A DNA stretch of 64,000 nt from Pegoplata infirma (taxonomy: Eukaryota; Arthropoda; Insecta; Diptera; Anthomyiidae). The number at the start of each line of letters is the position of its first letter. Positions within the stretch are counted from its first letter, which is position 1. Below the pieces are notes generated by a model. That model had not been told where the DNA came from and did no database searches. It saw nothing but the letters and a program-made list of their open reading frames with translations. Shown piece by piece: positions 1-10,398 of this stretch. The position numbers were made by a program, and so were the translations under genes. The stretch covers positions 111,192,778 through 111,256,777 of the forward strand of contig OY992536.1 of assembly GCA_963921195.1 (NCBI GenBank). The letters are read 5' to 3'.

Positions 1-940
1 GGAAGAATTTTATACCTACCAAGATATACGTATATTTAATTTTGCACCAGTTTTTTTTTTAGTTTATTTTTTTTTTATTTAATTAATTTCCATTTTTTTT
101 TTTGATTTACTTATATTGTTTTTTTTTTATCCACTCATCTTTATTTTTATTATTCGTCCTTTCTGTTTTGTACATATTTTTTATTCACTTTTGATTTCAT
201 TCTTTTACTCCATTTTTTTTATATGTTTATTGTTTTTTTTTATTTAACTTATAGATTAACTTATTTTTTTTATTTATTATCACATATATTTTAATTTATT
301 TATTTCTTTTATATCCCATTTATACTTTTTTTTATTATTTCACTTGTTTATTTGTATGTACTTTATTTTTTTTAAGTCTTGTTTAATTTAATCCTCGTTT
401 TATCTTCAGTTTCGTATACGTTCTGCACTCACTGAACGTATACTATGGGGGTGCTGCCAGACCGGCAAGTTTTGAGTTTCCCACTTTGAGTATTTAGATA
501 ATCCCCAAAATACCCCCACTGTATATAATGTTTAGTTTTTTTGTTATTATTTATATTTATTTAGAGATTTTTATTATTTATTTTACTTTTATTTAAGAAT
601 TATTTTTAATAAAACCGATATTTTTATAATGATTTTAGAAAAAAAATTTTAGTATTTGTTTTAAATGGTTATTGTGTAAGTATCGCGTGTTTTAGTGGGG
701 TCGTGTTAATTGTACTGGACAGACGGACGACCAAAGGTAGGGCAGGGCCAGTGAGGAGCCAACATCTCTCTCCTCCTCTCGTTGACGTGTTTCGTTTAAT
801 TTAGTTTTTGTTGTGAATTTTAATTGTTCGGACGGATGGGTTAGGGTTTTGGCGGGATGGACCGACCTGTGAGTATTTTTGTGTTCGTGGTGTGTTAGCC
901 GGCACTAGCCGCCCTAACGCCTTTTCCGGTGACCGTAACA
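1..940 (+). repeat. 5' LTR (left end cut by window edge)
   Basis: Direct repeat of 4506-5446. The first 420 bases are almost pure T/A with T runs. A perfect 10-bp stem (GTATACGTTC, 414-423, with GAACGTATAC, 434-443) with a 10-nt loop follows. A TATATAA box-like stretch lies near 521-528 and an AATAAA near 608-613, as expected for a U3-R-U5 order. The last 250 bases are more G+C balanced. The right end is CA. Confidence 0.8.
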
Positions 941-942
941 AA

Positions 943-960
943 TGGCTCCCAATCGGAAGG
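943..960 (+). promoter_or_regulatory. Candidate tRNA primer-binding site
   Basis: TGGCTCCCAATCGG begins two bases after the LTR end. A TGG start at this spacing is what reverse-transcriptase primer sites show, because it pairs with the tRNA CCA end. I cannot name the tRNA. It supports + strand orientation of the element. Confidence 0.5.
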
Positions 961-1103
961 ACTTGACATTTTTGAATGTCACCAAATTTAGTTCATAAAG
1001 TGTATGTTATCTAAACACGTTTATAGTCCAATAGTTTTGTTTAAAATAGTCCAAAGTTTTGTTTTTGTTCGTGACTCGTGAAGTTTTTGTTTAGATTGCA
1101 ACG

Positions 1104-1422
1104 TAGCCGCTCTGAACTAAGATTCGGAGGTCTGTTGTACGTTGGTCTTAGATTACTAATCGAAGTCTCGGCTTTAATAGACTCTGAATACTTGGGATAT
1201 AAGTGAATCCTAGCGAGTTGTAAACCGTACACCCTAGTATTGTTCATTTTGTTCCTGTTTTATTTGTTTTTAGTTTCTGCTTGTTATTTGTAGGATGTGG
1301 GTCGGGGCTTGCACGATAGCCGCTCTGAACTGAGATTCGGAGGTCAGTTGTATCGTGGGTCACTTGGCTTTCACACATTAATGGTATCTGTAGACCAAAG
1401 GAGCTTCGCGGTAGCCGCTCTG
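1104..1422 (+). repeat. Three copies of a GC-richer motif in the element leader
   Basis: TAGCCGCTCTG occurs at 1104-1114, 1317-1327 and 1412-1422. Two copies are followed by AACTRAGATTCGGAGGTC, and all three by GTTGTAC or a near variant. It stands out in an AT-rich, non-coding leader just downstream of the primer site, the place where retroelement packaging signals lie. A packaging or dimerisation role is inference only. Confidence 0.55.
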
Positions 1423-1509
1423 TACCATGGGTCAGGGGTCTGTTGTACCGGGAGTGACTTTGGCCTCCCGTTATATTACGGAGAGGACCCAGATACAAAT
1501 TTTGATTAA

Positions 1510-4505
1510 CATTTTTTTTTAATTTTTGATTTGAGACAGTCGTGAGAGGCTTTCATGTTTGAAAGCACTGATATTTTATAACCTGTGATATTACGCAATA
1601 ACCATGTTTTGATTTTTGTTTAGTTTTGAGTTTTACGTGTTGAGATCGTTTAGTTTAGAGATTATTTATTTTTATTATTTATACAATTTTGTGTTTATGT
1701 CGCTTTAGTTTTTGTTTATTGACTTTGTTTACTTAGAATTAACTATATTTATACGATTAATTATTTATATTTATACAATTATTTATTTATTTTCTTAATT
1801 ATTTTTTTTACATTTTATTTATTGATTTTGTGCTGTTTTTGATTATTTTTGCAATTATTTTAAAAATTTGTATGTCTAGATTTAGTTTTACTTTGACATT
1901 TATTTAGATTTTACCTTTTTATTTATTTATATTTTTATTTACGATTTTATTTAACTAATTATATAATAATTATTTAGTTTTATATATTTATCTTATTGAA
2001 TAATTTATTTGCATGATTTACCTTATTTTATTTTTATTAAACTTTTATTATTTTTTTTATTTTTATTTATTTGCATGCGTTTAAATTATTACTATTAGTT
2101 ATATTTTAAGTAAAAATTTTTTTTTAGTTAATTGAGGGAGATTTTTTTTATGAGAAAACGGGAAACGGCTAGTGAGATTTCACCACCAAATATGTCCCGT
2201 GTTCAATGTTGTTTCTCTCAGTGTGTTTCATGTGAGTGTAGGTGGCAGCATTGTTTGTATTTTTTGTTTTTCGTTAATGTAATGACAGGCGCGTGGTTGA
2301 TAAAGGGGGCATTAAGAGTTTTAAGTCTCTCTTTGGAAACTTAATTGTTTTTTTTAATCTGTGATATTAAATTTTACCGAATTGTGATATTAATTTAATT
2401 TCTAATCTGTGATATTATTTTTTTTAAGTGCAATATTAGAATAAGTAAATGTTTGTGATGTTTACTTGTTGCGATTTGTCTTAAGATTTATTTTAGTCAT
2501 AGTAAAATATTTATTTAACCATTTTTTTTATCACGAGGTAAAATTTGATTTCAGATTAGCGATAATGAGAAACTGGTGGAAAGTGCAATATAATATTTTT
2601 TTTATAAAGTGACAAAGTTTAGTTTTTTTTTGTTTCTGTGTCTTTTATGTTAAAAGTACAACAGAGACAAACCAATTTTTTATGATTGGCAAGGGTGATT
2701 CGTGTAGAGGAGTATAGAGGCTTAATCCGTTTACGTTGAAAATCTTTCAATTTAGTTTTAGGTTAGCTTTTAGTTTTTTTTATTACTTGACGAACAATGT
2801 TGATAAAATTACAGATTGCATATTGGATGCTACAATTGGTCAAGGACTAATTACGTGAATAAAGAAGGATTTTCACAAATTTTTGGATTTCGCCACTATG
2901 CTTTTTCTTTTTAAGAAAAATGCAATAGTCGGCTTTTGCTAAAAAGTCATAAATTTGGAGCTAAATTATGTCCATTAGATTTAGGGTTCAATTGTATTTT
3001 TGAATTTAAAATTGTTTTTTTTTTTCACCAGTACCTGATAGATGTCCAGTTTGTCCCGTAGTTAGTTTTTGTTTTGTATTTCTGCCAGATGAACAATTAA
3101 AATTCACCGTTAAGTTTTTGTCATATCCCGGCTTTTCAGTCAGTAGAGCAATGAGACTCGGGGTGTGGGTGTTCCCCACGTTGGGATATTGTGTTTTTTT
3201 TTATTTATTTTTTTTTCGAGTAATATTACCACCGCACACCGTTTTCGGCGGCGTAAACTTGCCGACACCGGAGTTTTGTTGCGGATGCTTTTGACCCCTA
3301 TTCAATTTTTGATTTGCCCCGCCACTGGATAACCAAACATCTGGTAGTATAGTGTATGTATGGGTGTGTTCAGTGTAGTACACGGGTAAATTTGTTAGTG
3401 TACTGAGAGAAACTTTGTTTGTTTATGAATGAAATTTGTGTTCTTTTTGTTGATGTTCACAAGTTTCGTCCATAAGTAAAGGTTTTTGTCCAAGGTTTTT
3501 AATGTTTATTTGGTGGTGACGTACTAGAAAGGGACAACTATGGGAGTGGAAAAGGTCCAATAGATGGGGTTATTCCAGGGATAAATGTATAACAAACCCA
3601 AGCCATTTTTAGCCATTTTTAATATTAAATACACTACCTAACCGTACAAACGACATGAAAAGAAAGAGTTTTTCTTCGGATTTCTGTTAAAATTTATTTT
3701 ATTGTATTTATTTTAAAATAACATAAAAGTTTGAAGCAGTTAAATACCCTGCAATCCAGTGTTTCATTTAGGAAACGTAAGTTTTGTTTTTGTTAAGAAA
3801 ATTTGGCATTCAAATTTTATAGAGCCTGTTTTGTTTTTTTTTTGCAAAGATTGGTGTTGGCCTTCATCTGGTACCAGGGGCCAGGATTTATAAAATGGAG
3901 GCCACATAAATTTATGATTACCTTAGGAGCTTTGGAACCTAAAATCTCAGGAAAATTTCAAGGTAACGAGAACATTTTTATTATTTTTGTGAAGATTGTC
4001 AGTGTTAATGCCTGAAACGAAATAAAGTGCTGAAAAAGAACAAGAAAACTGAAAAGAAGATATTTAAAAAGAAAACCTGAAATGAAGAAAAAACTTAAAT
4101 ATTAATTAAATAGTTGTCTGAAAGAATAATATGGGAGTAAAGAAAATATGATAATATCTGTTAAAGATTTTGGAAAGAAAAAGAGTTATTGTTAAGCTTT
4201 TGTTAAGTGTAGTGTTGTGCATGTCCTTTAAGTTTATTATTAAGTTTGTCACATATAATAATACGCATGAAAGAAAAAATTCCGGAAACAAAAATAATAG
4301 ATATGAGGAGGAATATAAAAATAGTAGAATTCACATTTAGGCGAGAGTTATATTAATAAATTTGCAGGAAATTACTTACCCTCGAAATAATCCATATCTT
4401 TAGGGAGCTCCTTCAAGTGTAGAGTGTTTCGTAGGCGTCCTTGGGCAAATTTTGTAAATTTTTTCTTATGTGGGTTCTACGAAATGGATTTATATTTTTT
4501 TAACC
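1510..4505 (+). other. Non-coding interior of the LTR element
   Basis: About 3 kb of T-rich sequence without a recognisable protein. Only short chance ORFs are present. CTGTGATATTA or close variants recur at about 1585, 2360 and 2407. I see no intact or broken gag-pol motifs, and no clear polypurine tract before the 3' LTR. Confidence 0.6.
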
Positions 4506-5446
4506 GGAAGAATTTTATACCTACCAAGATATACGTATATTTAATTTTGCACCAGTTTTTTTTTTTAGTTTATTTTTTTTTTATTTAATTAATTTCCATT
4601 TTTTTTTTTGATTTACTTATATTGTTTTTTTTTTATCCACTCATCTTTATTTTTATTATTCGTCCTTTCTGTTTTGTACATATTTTTTATTCACTTTTGA
4701 TTTCATTCTTTTACTCCATTTTTTTTATATGTTTATTGTTTTTTTTTATTTAACTTATAGATTAACTTATTTTTTTTATTTATTATCACATATATTTTAA
4801 TTTATTTATTTCTTTTATATCCCATTTATACTTTTTTTTATTATTTCACTTGTTTATTTGTATGTACTTTATTTTTTTTAAGTCTTGTTTAATTTAATCC
4901 TCGTTTTATCTTCAGTTTCGTATACGTTCTGCACTCACTGAACGTATACTATGGGGGTGCTGCCAGACCGGCAAGTTTTGAGTTTCCCACTTTGAGTATT
5001 TAGATAATCCCCAAAATACCCCCACTGTATATAATGTTTAGTTTTTTTGTTATTATTTATATTTATTTAGAGATTTTTATTATTTATTTTACTTTTATTT
5101 AAGAATTATTTTTAATAAAACCGATATTTTTATAATGATTTTAGAAAAAAAATTTTAGTATTTGTTTTAAATGGTTATTGTGTAAGTATCGCGTGTTTTA
5201 GTGGGGTCGTGTTAATTGTACTGGACAGACGGACGACCAAAGGTAGGGCAGGGCCAGTGAGGAGCCAACATCTCTCTCCTCCTCTCGTTGACGTGTTTCG
5301 TTTAATTTAGTTTTTGTTGTGAATTTTAATTGTTCGGACGGATGGGTTAGGGTTTTGGCGGGATGGACCGACCTGTGAGTATTTTTGTGTTCGTGGTGTG
5401 TTAGCCGGCACTAGCCGCCCTAACGCCTTTTCCGGTGACCGTAACA
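4506..5446 (+). repeat. 3' LTR
   Basis: Copy of 1-940, differing by one T in the first T run. It carries the same hairpin, TATA-like and AATAAA positions. It ends in CCGTAACA, followed by AGCCATCAGAC of the host locus. The true left border lies somewhat upstream of 4506, because the matching 5' copy is cut by the window edge. Confidence 0.8.
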
Positions 5447-5480
5447 AGCCATCAGACAAGAAAAAAAGATATGTCCAAGC

Positions 5481-5780
5481 CACAGACTAATACAGACTCG
5501 ACAAATATGACAGGTGTCAAAAAGGTATTTTTTAACCATATGGTTAATGTTTTCAAATTATTCTACGAATTAGGTTAGAAAGAGAAAACTGATATGACGC
5601 GCCATAAGAAAAATGGATGCCAGATCGGTTTTTGTTGTCTCACTCACTCCTAAGTCGTAGAAAGTGTTGCCATGTTAGCGTAAAACGGACTAAAAACCGC
5701 TCTGTTTTCTCCTAAAATCGCTTAGTTTTTCCCCATTTTTTCTTGTAAAACTCTACTGTCGAGTCTGTATTTAGTCTGTG
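5481..5780. mobile_element. P-like MITE family E, copy 1
   Basis: A 300-bp element with TIRs CACAGACTAATACAGACTCG and its mirror TCGAGTCTGTATTTAGTCTG+TG. It is flanked by the 7-bp duplication TCCAAGC (5474-5480 and 5781-5787). Other copies are at 26984, 32782, 44759 and, inverted, 45035, each with a 7-bp duplication. Seven-bp duplications are known for P-superfamily elements such as Hoppel/1360, so P affiliation is an inference. No ORF. Confidence 0.85.
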
Positions 5781-5895
5781 TCCAAGCTTTTAAACCCTGG
5801 ATAAAACAAAAAAGAAAAAACAACCCTGTTCGTTCGGTTTTTTTTTATTATAACGAGTGAACGAGTGAGTTGGTAGCAATGTGAAATGTCTCTTA

Positions 5896-6101
5896 GACGG
5901 TATTTATACACAGCCTTTTTTTCCTTGCAATAAAGTCTTGCAACTTTTTTTTGTTGGCAAACGGGGGTGAAAAGAAAACGGGGTAGAAAAAAAATCACGA
6001 ATTCTGTTTTCCTTCTTCTATGCTTTTCACCCCCGTTTGCCTACAAAAAAAAGTTGCAAGACTTTATTGCAAGCAAAAAAAGGCTGTGTATAAATACCCT
6101 C
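5896..6101. mobile_element. Palindromic Harbinger-like MITE (family Q)
   Basis: A 206-bp foldback. TIRs are GACGGTATTTATACACAGCC and, at the right end, GGCTGTGTATAAATACCCTC. The 3-bp duplication TTA (5893-5895, 6102-6104) is verified against uninterrupted copies of the host element, which read CTCTTATAAAATT here. TTA/TAA targets are typical of PIF/Harbinger MITEs. Confidence 0.8.
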
Positions 6102-6563
6102 TTATAAAATTATTTAATGTGTTTGTTTCTTATAAAATTATTTAATATTAGAAAAATAAATAAAAATAGGATCTGATCTAAAAATATTTGGTAAGTAATA
6201 AATTACATTGATAACTTTATGTATTCATACTATATTAAAATTTTTTGTTTTTTTTAAGGATTTTGTTTGGTATCATCAGAAAACTGGAGAATGGCTAATG
6301 AGTGCATAACATGAATAAACGAAGTGTGTGTGAAAATCTTTGTGAACATCTTCAAATATTGCAGCTTAAAAAGCCGAAGATAATACAAAAATATTGTGAT
6401 TTTTGCTTAATAAAAGAATATTTACAAATAACAACAAGTTTTTTTTTTATTAATAAAATTTCTTATATTAACAAAAATATGAGTTGAATTTACAAGAAAT
6501 AAGAGTTGATTTACAAAAAAACGAGTTGATCAACTTTTACAAAAACTGACAATAATTTTTATT

Positions 6564-7624
6564 CACTCAGAAAATTATTGCAGTTACTACATGACGGTCG
6601 TTTGTGTAGTAAGTAGTAGCTGTTGTTTTTAACTACAATTTCGGTCGTTTTTGTATGAAAAAATCTCAAACAACTTTTTTTGTAGTAGTTTCAAAAAATA
6701 ACTACAAAAAATATACTACACTGTAGCAATAGTTGATTTATGTAGTTGTTTTTAGTTTTTTTTCTAAAACTCGTTTTTTTCTAGAAATTTTTATTGCAAA
6801 CGAATGTGTCGAGCGAGTTGGTCGTGCGGGATGCGGAAGGAATTATTTTTATACCAAATAAATAATATCTAAATAAATTAAATTACAATTTAATTATAAC
6901 AAAAAATATGTTTTTGGAAAAATATTCTTGAGCGAAAGAAAATAAGTGGATAAATGAGATAACAAGTGTGTATAATATAGCGCTCACATAAGCGTGCGTA
7001 AAAACCAATCGGAAAAAAACAAAATAAAATGTGTGCAGTGTTTTTTTTCTTATGAGCGCGCCATCTTTCTTTTCTTTGTATACACAACAGAGCAGGTACA
7101 TACTTTTTTGAAACATTTCAAATTAATTCTTTTTTTTTTATAAATCAATTTGCCAAAGCATTTCGTTTTTTTTTATTCCAGACAAATTTTGATCAGTAGC
7201 GGTGAAAATTTGAAATGAACTATTAAAAAAACAAAGGTAAATACAATCAATTTATTTTGTTTAACATTTTATTAATATAATTTTTTTCTTCTATAATTCC
7301 AGATAAATACATCAAAAAATTGTCATCATGTCGAAATTCTATACAACCAACTGAAATGTATTGCTTTTTAAATAAATAAATATCAATCATTTAAACGTTT
7401 AAGAAATTTTTTAAATAAAATTTCAGGCAATTGTAGAAAAAACAACTGTATTAAACAGTTTTGTAGTAGTTTTTACTACATTTTGTAGTTAAAAATCAAT
7501 AGTTAAAAACAACAACATGTTCAGTTGTTTTTACCGTTTATGTAGTGGACGCCTTTTCAACGACAAAATGTAGTCAAAACAACTGTCTTTTGTAGTAGAT
7601 TTTACCGACATACTTTTTTGAGTG
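6564..7624. mobile_element. TIR element R1 inside family N copy
   Basis: Starts CACTCAGAAAATTATTG and ends in CATACTTTTTTGAGTG. The host element is uninterrupted at this point in other copies. It carries many TTTTGTAGTAGTTTTTACTAC-type repeats near both ends. The element at 48583-49288 has the same style. About 1.06 kb. The middle (6790-7320) has GCGCTCAC and other GC patches but no convincing gene. Confidence 0.7.
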
Positions 7625-7725
7625 TTGAAATCAACATGAATATTTGTAGGGTCAAAATCAACAATGATTTCTGTTGAATTTACAACGATTTTCTTTGGGA
7701 ATACAATGATTTTTGGTTGAGTGTA

Positions 7726-8002
7726 GCATGTTTTGATTAGTTGACTCTGCTGAACGCATTTTTTTATGAATGTTTCAAAATATTGGAATAAATTATTATT
7801 TTTTTATATTTTCATTTATTTTTTCTGTGAAAAATACTTTTTTATTATTTTTTTGTTTATTTCCTTGAATAATTTAAAAAAAAAAAAAATAATTTCAATA
7901 AAACAGCTTATTTATCAGTTTGTGATCAAATGTAGCATAATTTTTGTACGCTACCAGTGATGAGAAGCGCTCACTCAACATGTTGACTGAAATGTCAAAA
8001 AT
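7726..8002. other. Unassigned AT-rich spacer
   Basis: AT-rich sequence between the family N copy and the Harbinger-like element. A 64-codon open frame rich in F, I and K is compositional noise. Nothing recognised. Confidence 0.5.
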
Positions 8003-8108
8003 TAAGGGCCTAATTTTGGAAACGCAACGCGCCTTTTTATCTCGCGTTGGACAATTTTCTATTTTGTAAAACGGGAGCACTGAACAGCTGTTTTTTCGCG
8101 TTGACTTA

Positions 8109-8236
8109 TACCAAATTCGCATTCATTTTTTTAAACATGTTTAAGTACTTAAACATGTTTATGTACCTTAACAAGTTTAAATTTAAACATGTTTAAGTGG
8201 TTAAACATGTTTGAAAAAATGAGTGCGAATTTGGTA
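8109..8236. mobile_element. Small foldback MITE S1
   Basis: A 128-bp inverted repeat with TIR TACCAAATTCGCATTCATTT, target TTA at 8106-8108 and 8237-8239. The core is five near-copies of TTAAACATGTTTAAG in a row. A relative lies at 52715-52874. Confidence 0.75.
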
Positions 8237-8567
8237 TTACGTGTTTGTAGAACAAATTGTATGGAAAATGGAATTTTGTAAAACGCAAGAGAGTGTTTTT
8301 TCATCACTTGAAGTGTCAAAATGATCACTTGAAATTTTGGGGCGTTGATGTAACAAATATGCTGTTAAATAGCAAAAAATAAATAAATAATGTTGGAATA
8401 TGTAAATATACAACAAAAAAGTAATAAATGTGTAAAAAAAACGTCTCCGGCAGAAGAAAAACATCGAAAATAGCAAAGCGTCTCGTTGTGATTTTTATTG
8501 CTTTTTTCAACTAATTTATGTTACTTTTTTTTTTGTTCTCTTTTTTCTCAAATATTCTCTTTGCAGG

Positions 8568-8731
8568 TGTTGCCTTATCATACATATGTGTTTCCCCACA
8601 ATAATGGGTGTGTATCCCCTACAAAATGGGTGGCCAATTTTATTAATTTTAGAATGTCTGGCAACATTGATTCAAATATAATTGACATTTCAAGTGATGA
8701 CGTAAAAATTGAACGCAATAACGTACACTAA
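8568..8731 (+). other. Possible captured exon fragment in element T
   Basis: A pyrimidine-rich stretch ending TTTGCAG at about 8566 looks like a splice acceptor. It is followed by an open frame containing MSGNIDSNIIDISSDDVKIE, whose composition is more protein-like than its surroundings. The frame runs into the A1 insertion at 8726. It could be the remains of a gene carried by element T, or chance. I do not recognise it. Confidence 0.2.
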
Positions 8732-8991
8732 GAAAAAAAAATATTAAAATCAAACAGAAACAACTTTAAATTAAATATAAAACAGTGACGAAATAGAACA
8801 AAGTTTGTTTTTATTTAATTTAAATATGTTTCTAGTTGTTTTTAACATGACACGATTAGTAGACAACATTTTGAAATTAAGATGTAACAATATTGTTTTA
8901 AAATTGGCCATGCTAAATTTAAATATGCAACAAATTTAAATTTAAAGTTGACCAATATTAATTTTAATATGCGACATTTTTTTCTTTTGTA

Positions 8992-10268
8992 TCGGAGTGG
9001 GCAAAAATCTGGCATAATTTTACCAAAAATATGCTAAAACTACAACCGACGAAGTAGTTTTCGCAATTTAGCCAAAACGCTTATGTAAAAAATTTTGAAG
9101 AAAATGCTAATGTTATTTAAGTAAAAACTTGGTAAAATATACCAAAAGAGATATGGTGAAATATATCAAAATTATTAGAAAAGATGACTAAAATAATAAA
9201 TAAAAATTACCACATTTATGCTAAAATAAATTTTCAATAAATTTTTGTAAAAATTTGTATATTTGTTGAATTTAAAATTTTCACAGAATAAATCCATATT
9301 AATATAATAAATGTTGTGTAGGATTTAATTTACCACCGACCAACTGACCCTTTTTGTACAATTTTCTCGAGTGACTGCTGCCTACGCTTCTTCTTGAAGT
9401 AAAGGATCCGCTATAGCTTCACGAATTTATTTAAAAGCATCCTGTAAAAATAGAAAATTATTACAAAACATAAATTTTTAATTTAAAAAATTGGTAAACC
9501 CCATTGGTCTCTTGGTAAGGAGGAACACTTACTTTGTCATTCCATTTGTAACTCATCAAAACAGGTCTGGACTCCCTTGGCTTTGGGTTTTTAGGTTTTA
9601 ATTTTATAACTAAAGGCAGGATTGGTGTCCCCACTCTTTATTGTAGTGAAGGATTCGCCATAGCTTCAAAAATTTATTTAGCAGTACCCTGTAAAAATGG
9701 AAAATTATTACCAAACACTAATTTTTAACTAAAAATCTATTAAACCTTATTGGTGTCTTCAGAATGCGGGTATACTCACTTTATCATTCCATTTGTTATT
9801 CATCGAAACATACGTCTGGGACTCCATTGGTTTTTCTTAATGAATCGTGTTTTAAGTGATGAAAGCAAAATTAACTTTAACATTCTTTTATCTTACATTT
9901 ATTTATCTTTTAGAAAACTAATTATTTATTTTTATTTATTAATTTATTTTTATTTTATTTATCAATTTCCTTTTTACGTTTTTATAACACAAAAAATAAA
10001 CGAACAACGCACACAAAATACAAAATGAAAATGGCGGTCTGTATTTGTTTTTTTTTTTTTTTGTTGTTTTCTTTCGATAAAATTTGTGTGCAAGTAATTT
10101 GCGTTATTGTGCAAGCTACTTGGTTATTTTACATAAAAAATGAATTATGTTACTTTAACATCGACAAGCATAATTTTAGCAAAAATTTGGTAAAAAAATT
10201 TTTTTGGTATGAAAAAAGTTTTACCAAGTAGGATTGCTCAATCTTACACAGATTTTTTTTTTTGCGTG
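8992..10268. mobile_element. TA-target element B1 inside A1
   Basis: Interrupts A1 relative to A2. TA is at 8990-8991 and 10269-10270. The right end is TTTTTTGCGTG. The left TIR has been lost or shortened, beginning TCGGAGTGGGCAAAAATC. The second copy, B2 (29757-31051, opposite orientation), keeps both TACACGCAAAAA ends. It contains two stretches like ACTTTGTCATTCCATTTG, a motif also found in the DINE-1-like relics. An open frame of about 90 codons is shared by both copies but has no known domain. Confidence 0.75.
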
Positions 10269-10283
10269 TAGCTTTTTACTTAC

Positions 10284-10294
10284 CTAAAAACCAT
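10284..10294. repeat. Left target-site duplication of LOA element
   Basis: CTAAAAACCAT, repeated exactly at 15490-15500. The intact family A copy has one such site, which proves the boundaries of the 5.2 kb insertion. Confidence 0.9.
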
Positions 10295-10316
10295 AGGTTA
10301 GGTAAGGTTAGGTTGT
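10295..10316 (-). repeat. 3' tail repeats of the LOA element
   Basis: On the - strand the element ends ACCTAACCTTACCTAACCT, short near-repeats that replace a poly(A) tail. Simple-repeat tails are common in I and LOA group elements. Confidence 0.6.
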
Positions 10317-10398
10317 AAGTGGCTGCTGACGTTTTACGTCAACACACGTAGACTCTGAGGTCCATTGTGATACCACGGGATCGTAATAGGTTTCCCTA

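Larger units (their letters stand above)
1..5446 (+). mobile_element. LTR retrotransposon without coding capacity (LARD-like), 5' end outside window
   Basis: Positions 1-940 recur at 4506-5446 with one visible difference, an extra T in a homopolymer, so these are the two LTRs of one young insertion. The LTR ends in CCGTAACA, and the internal part starts with a TGGCTCCC primer-site-like sequence. The internal 3.5 kb has no ORF over about 70 codons and no gag, protease, RT or integrase motif. The whole element is strongly T-rich on the + strand. It looks like a non-autonomous element relying on a partner for proteins. The exact LTR start is upstream of base 1, so the 5' duplication cannot be seen. 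The class (gypsy or BEL) is not determined. Confidence 0.8.
5793..7723. mobile_element. Element family N, truncated copy, carrying two insertions
   Basis: Matches the full copies at 19139-19947 and 21113-21918. It starts inside the element, near the ACAACCCTGTTCGTTC part, and ends with GGTTGAGTG followed by TA. It is interrupted by the palindromic MITE at 5896-6101 and by the element at 6564-7624. Non-coding. Confidence 0.75.

Noticed and set aside
2132..4015. Short ORFs in the first LTR element as possible gag
   Set aside because: About 70 codons each, no zinc knuckle or protease motif, T-rich composition explains them.
9750..10028. Frame of 92-95 codons shared by B1 and B2 (also 29986-30273)
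   Set aside because: Shared only because both are copies of one non-autonomous element. Second half is low-complexity F/Y/I, with DINE-like non-coding motif at its start. No domain.
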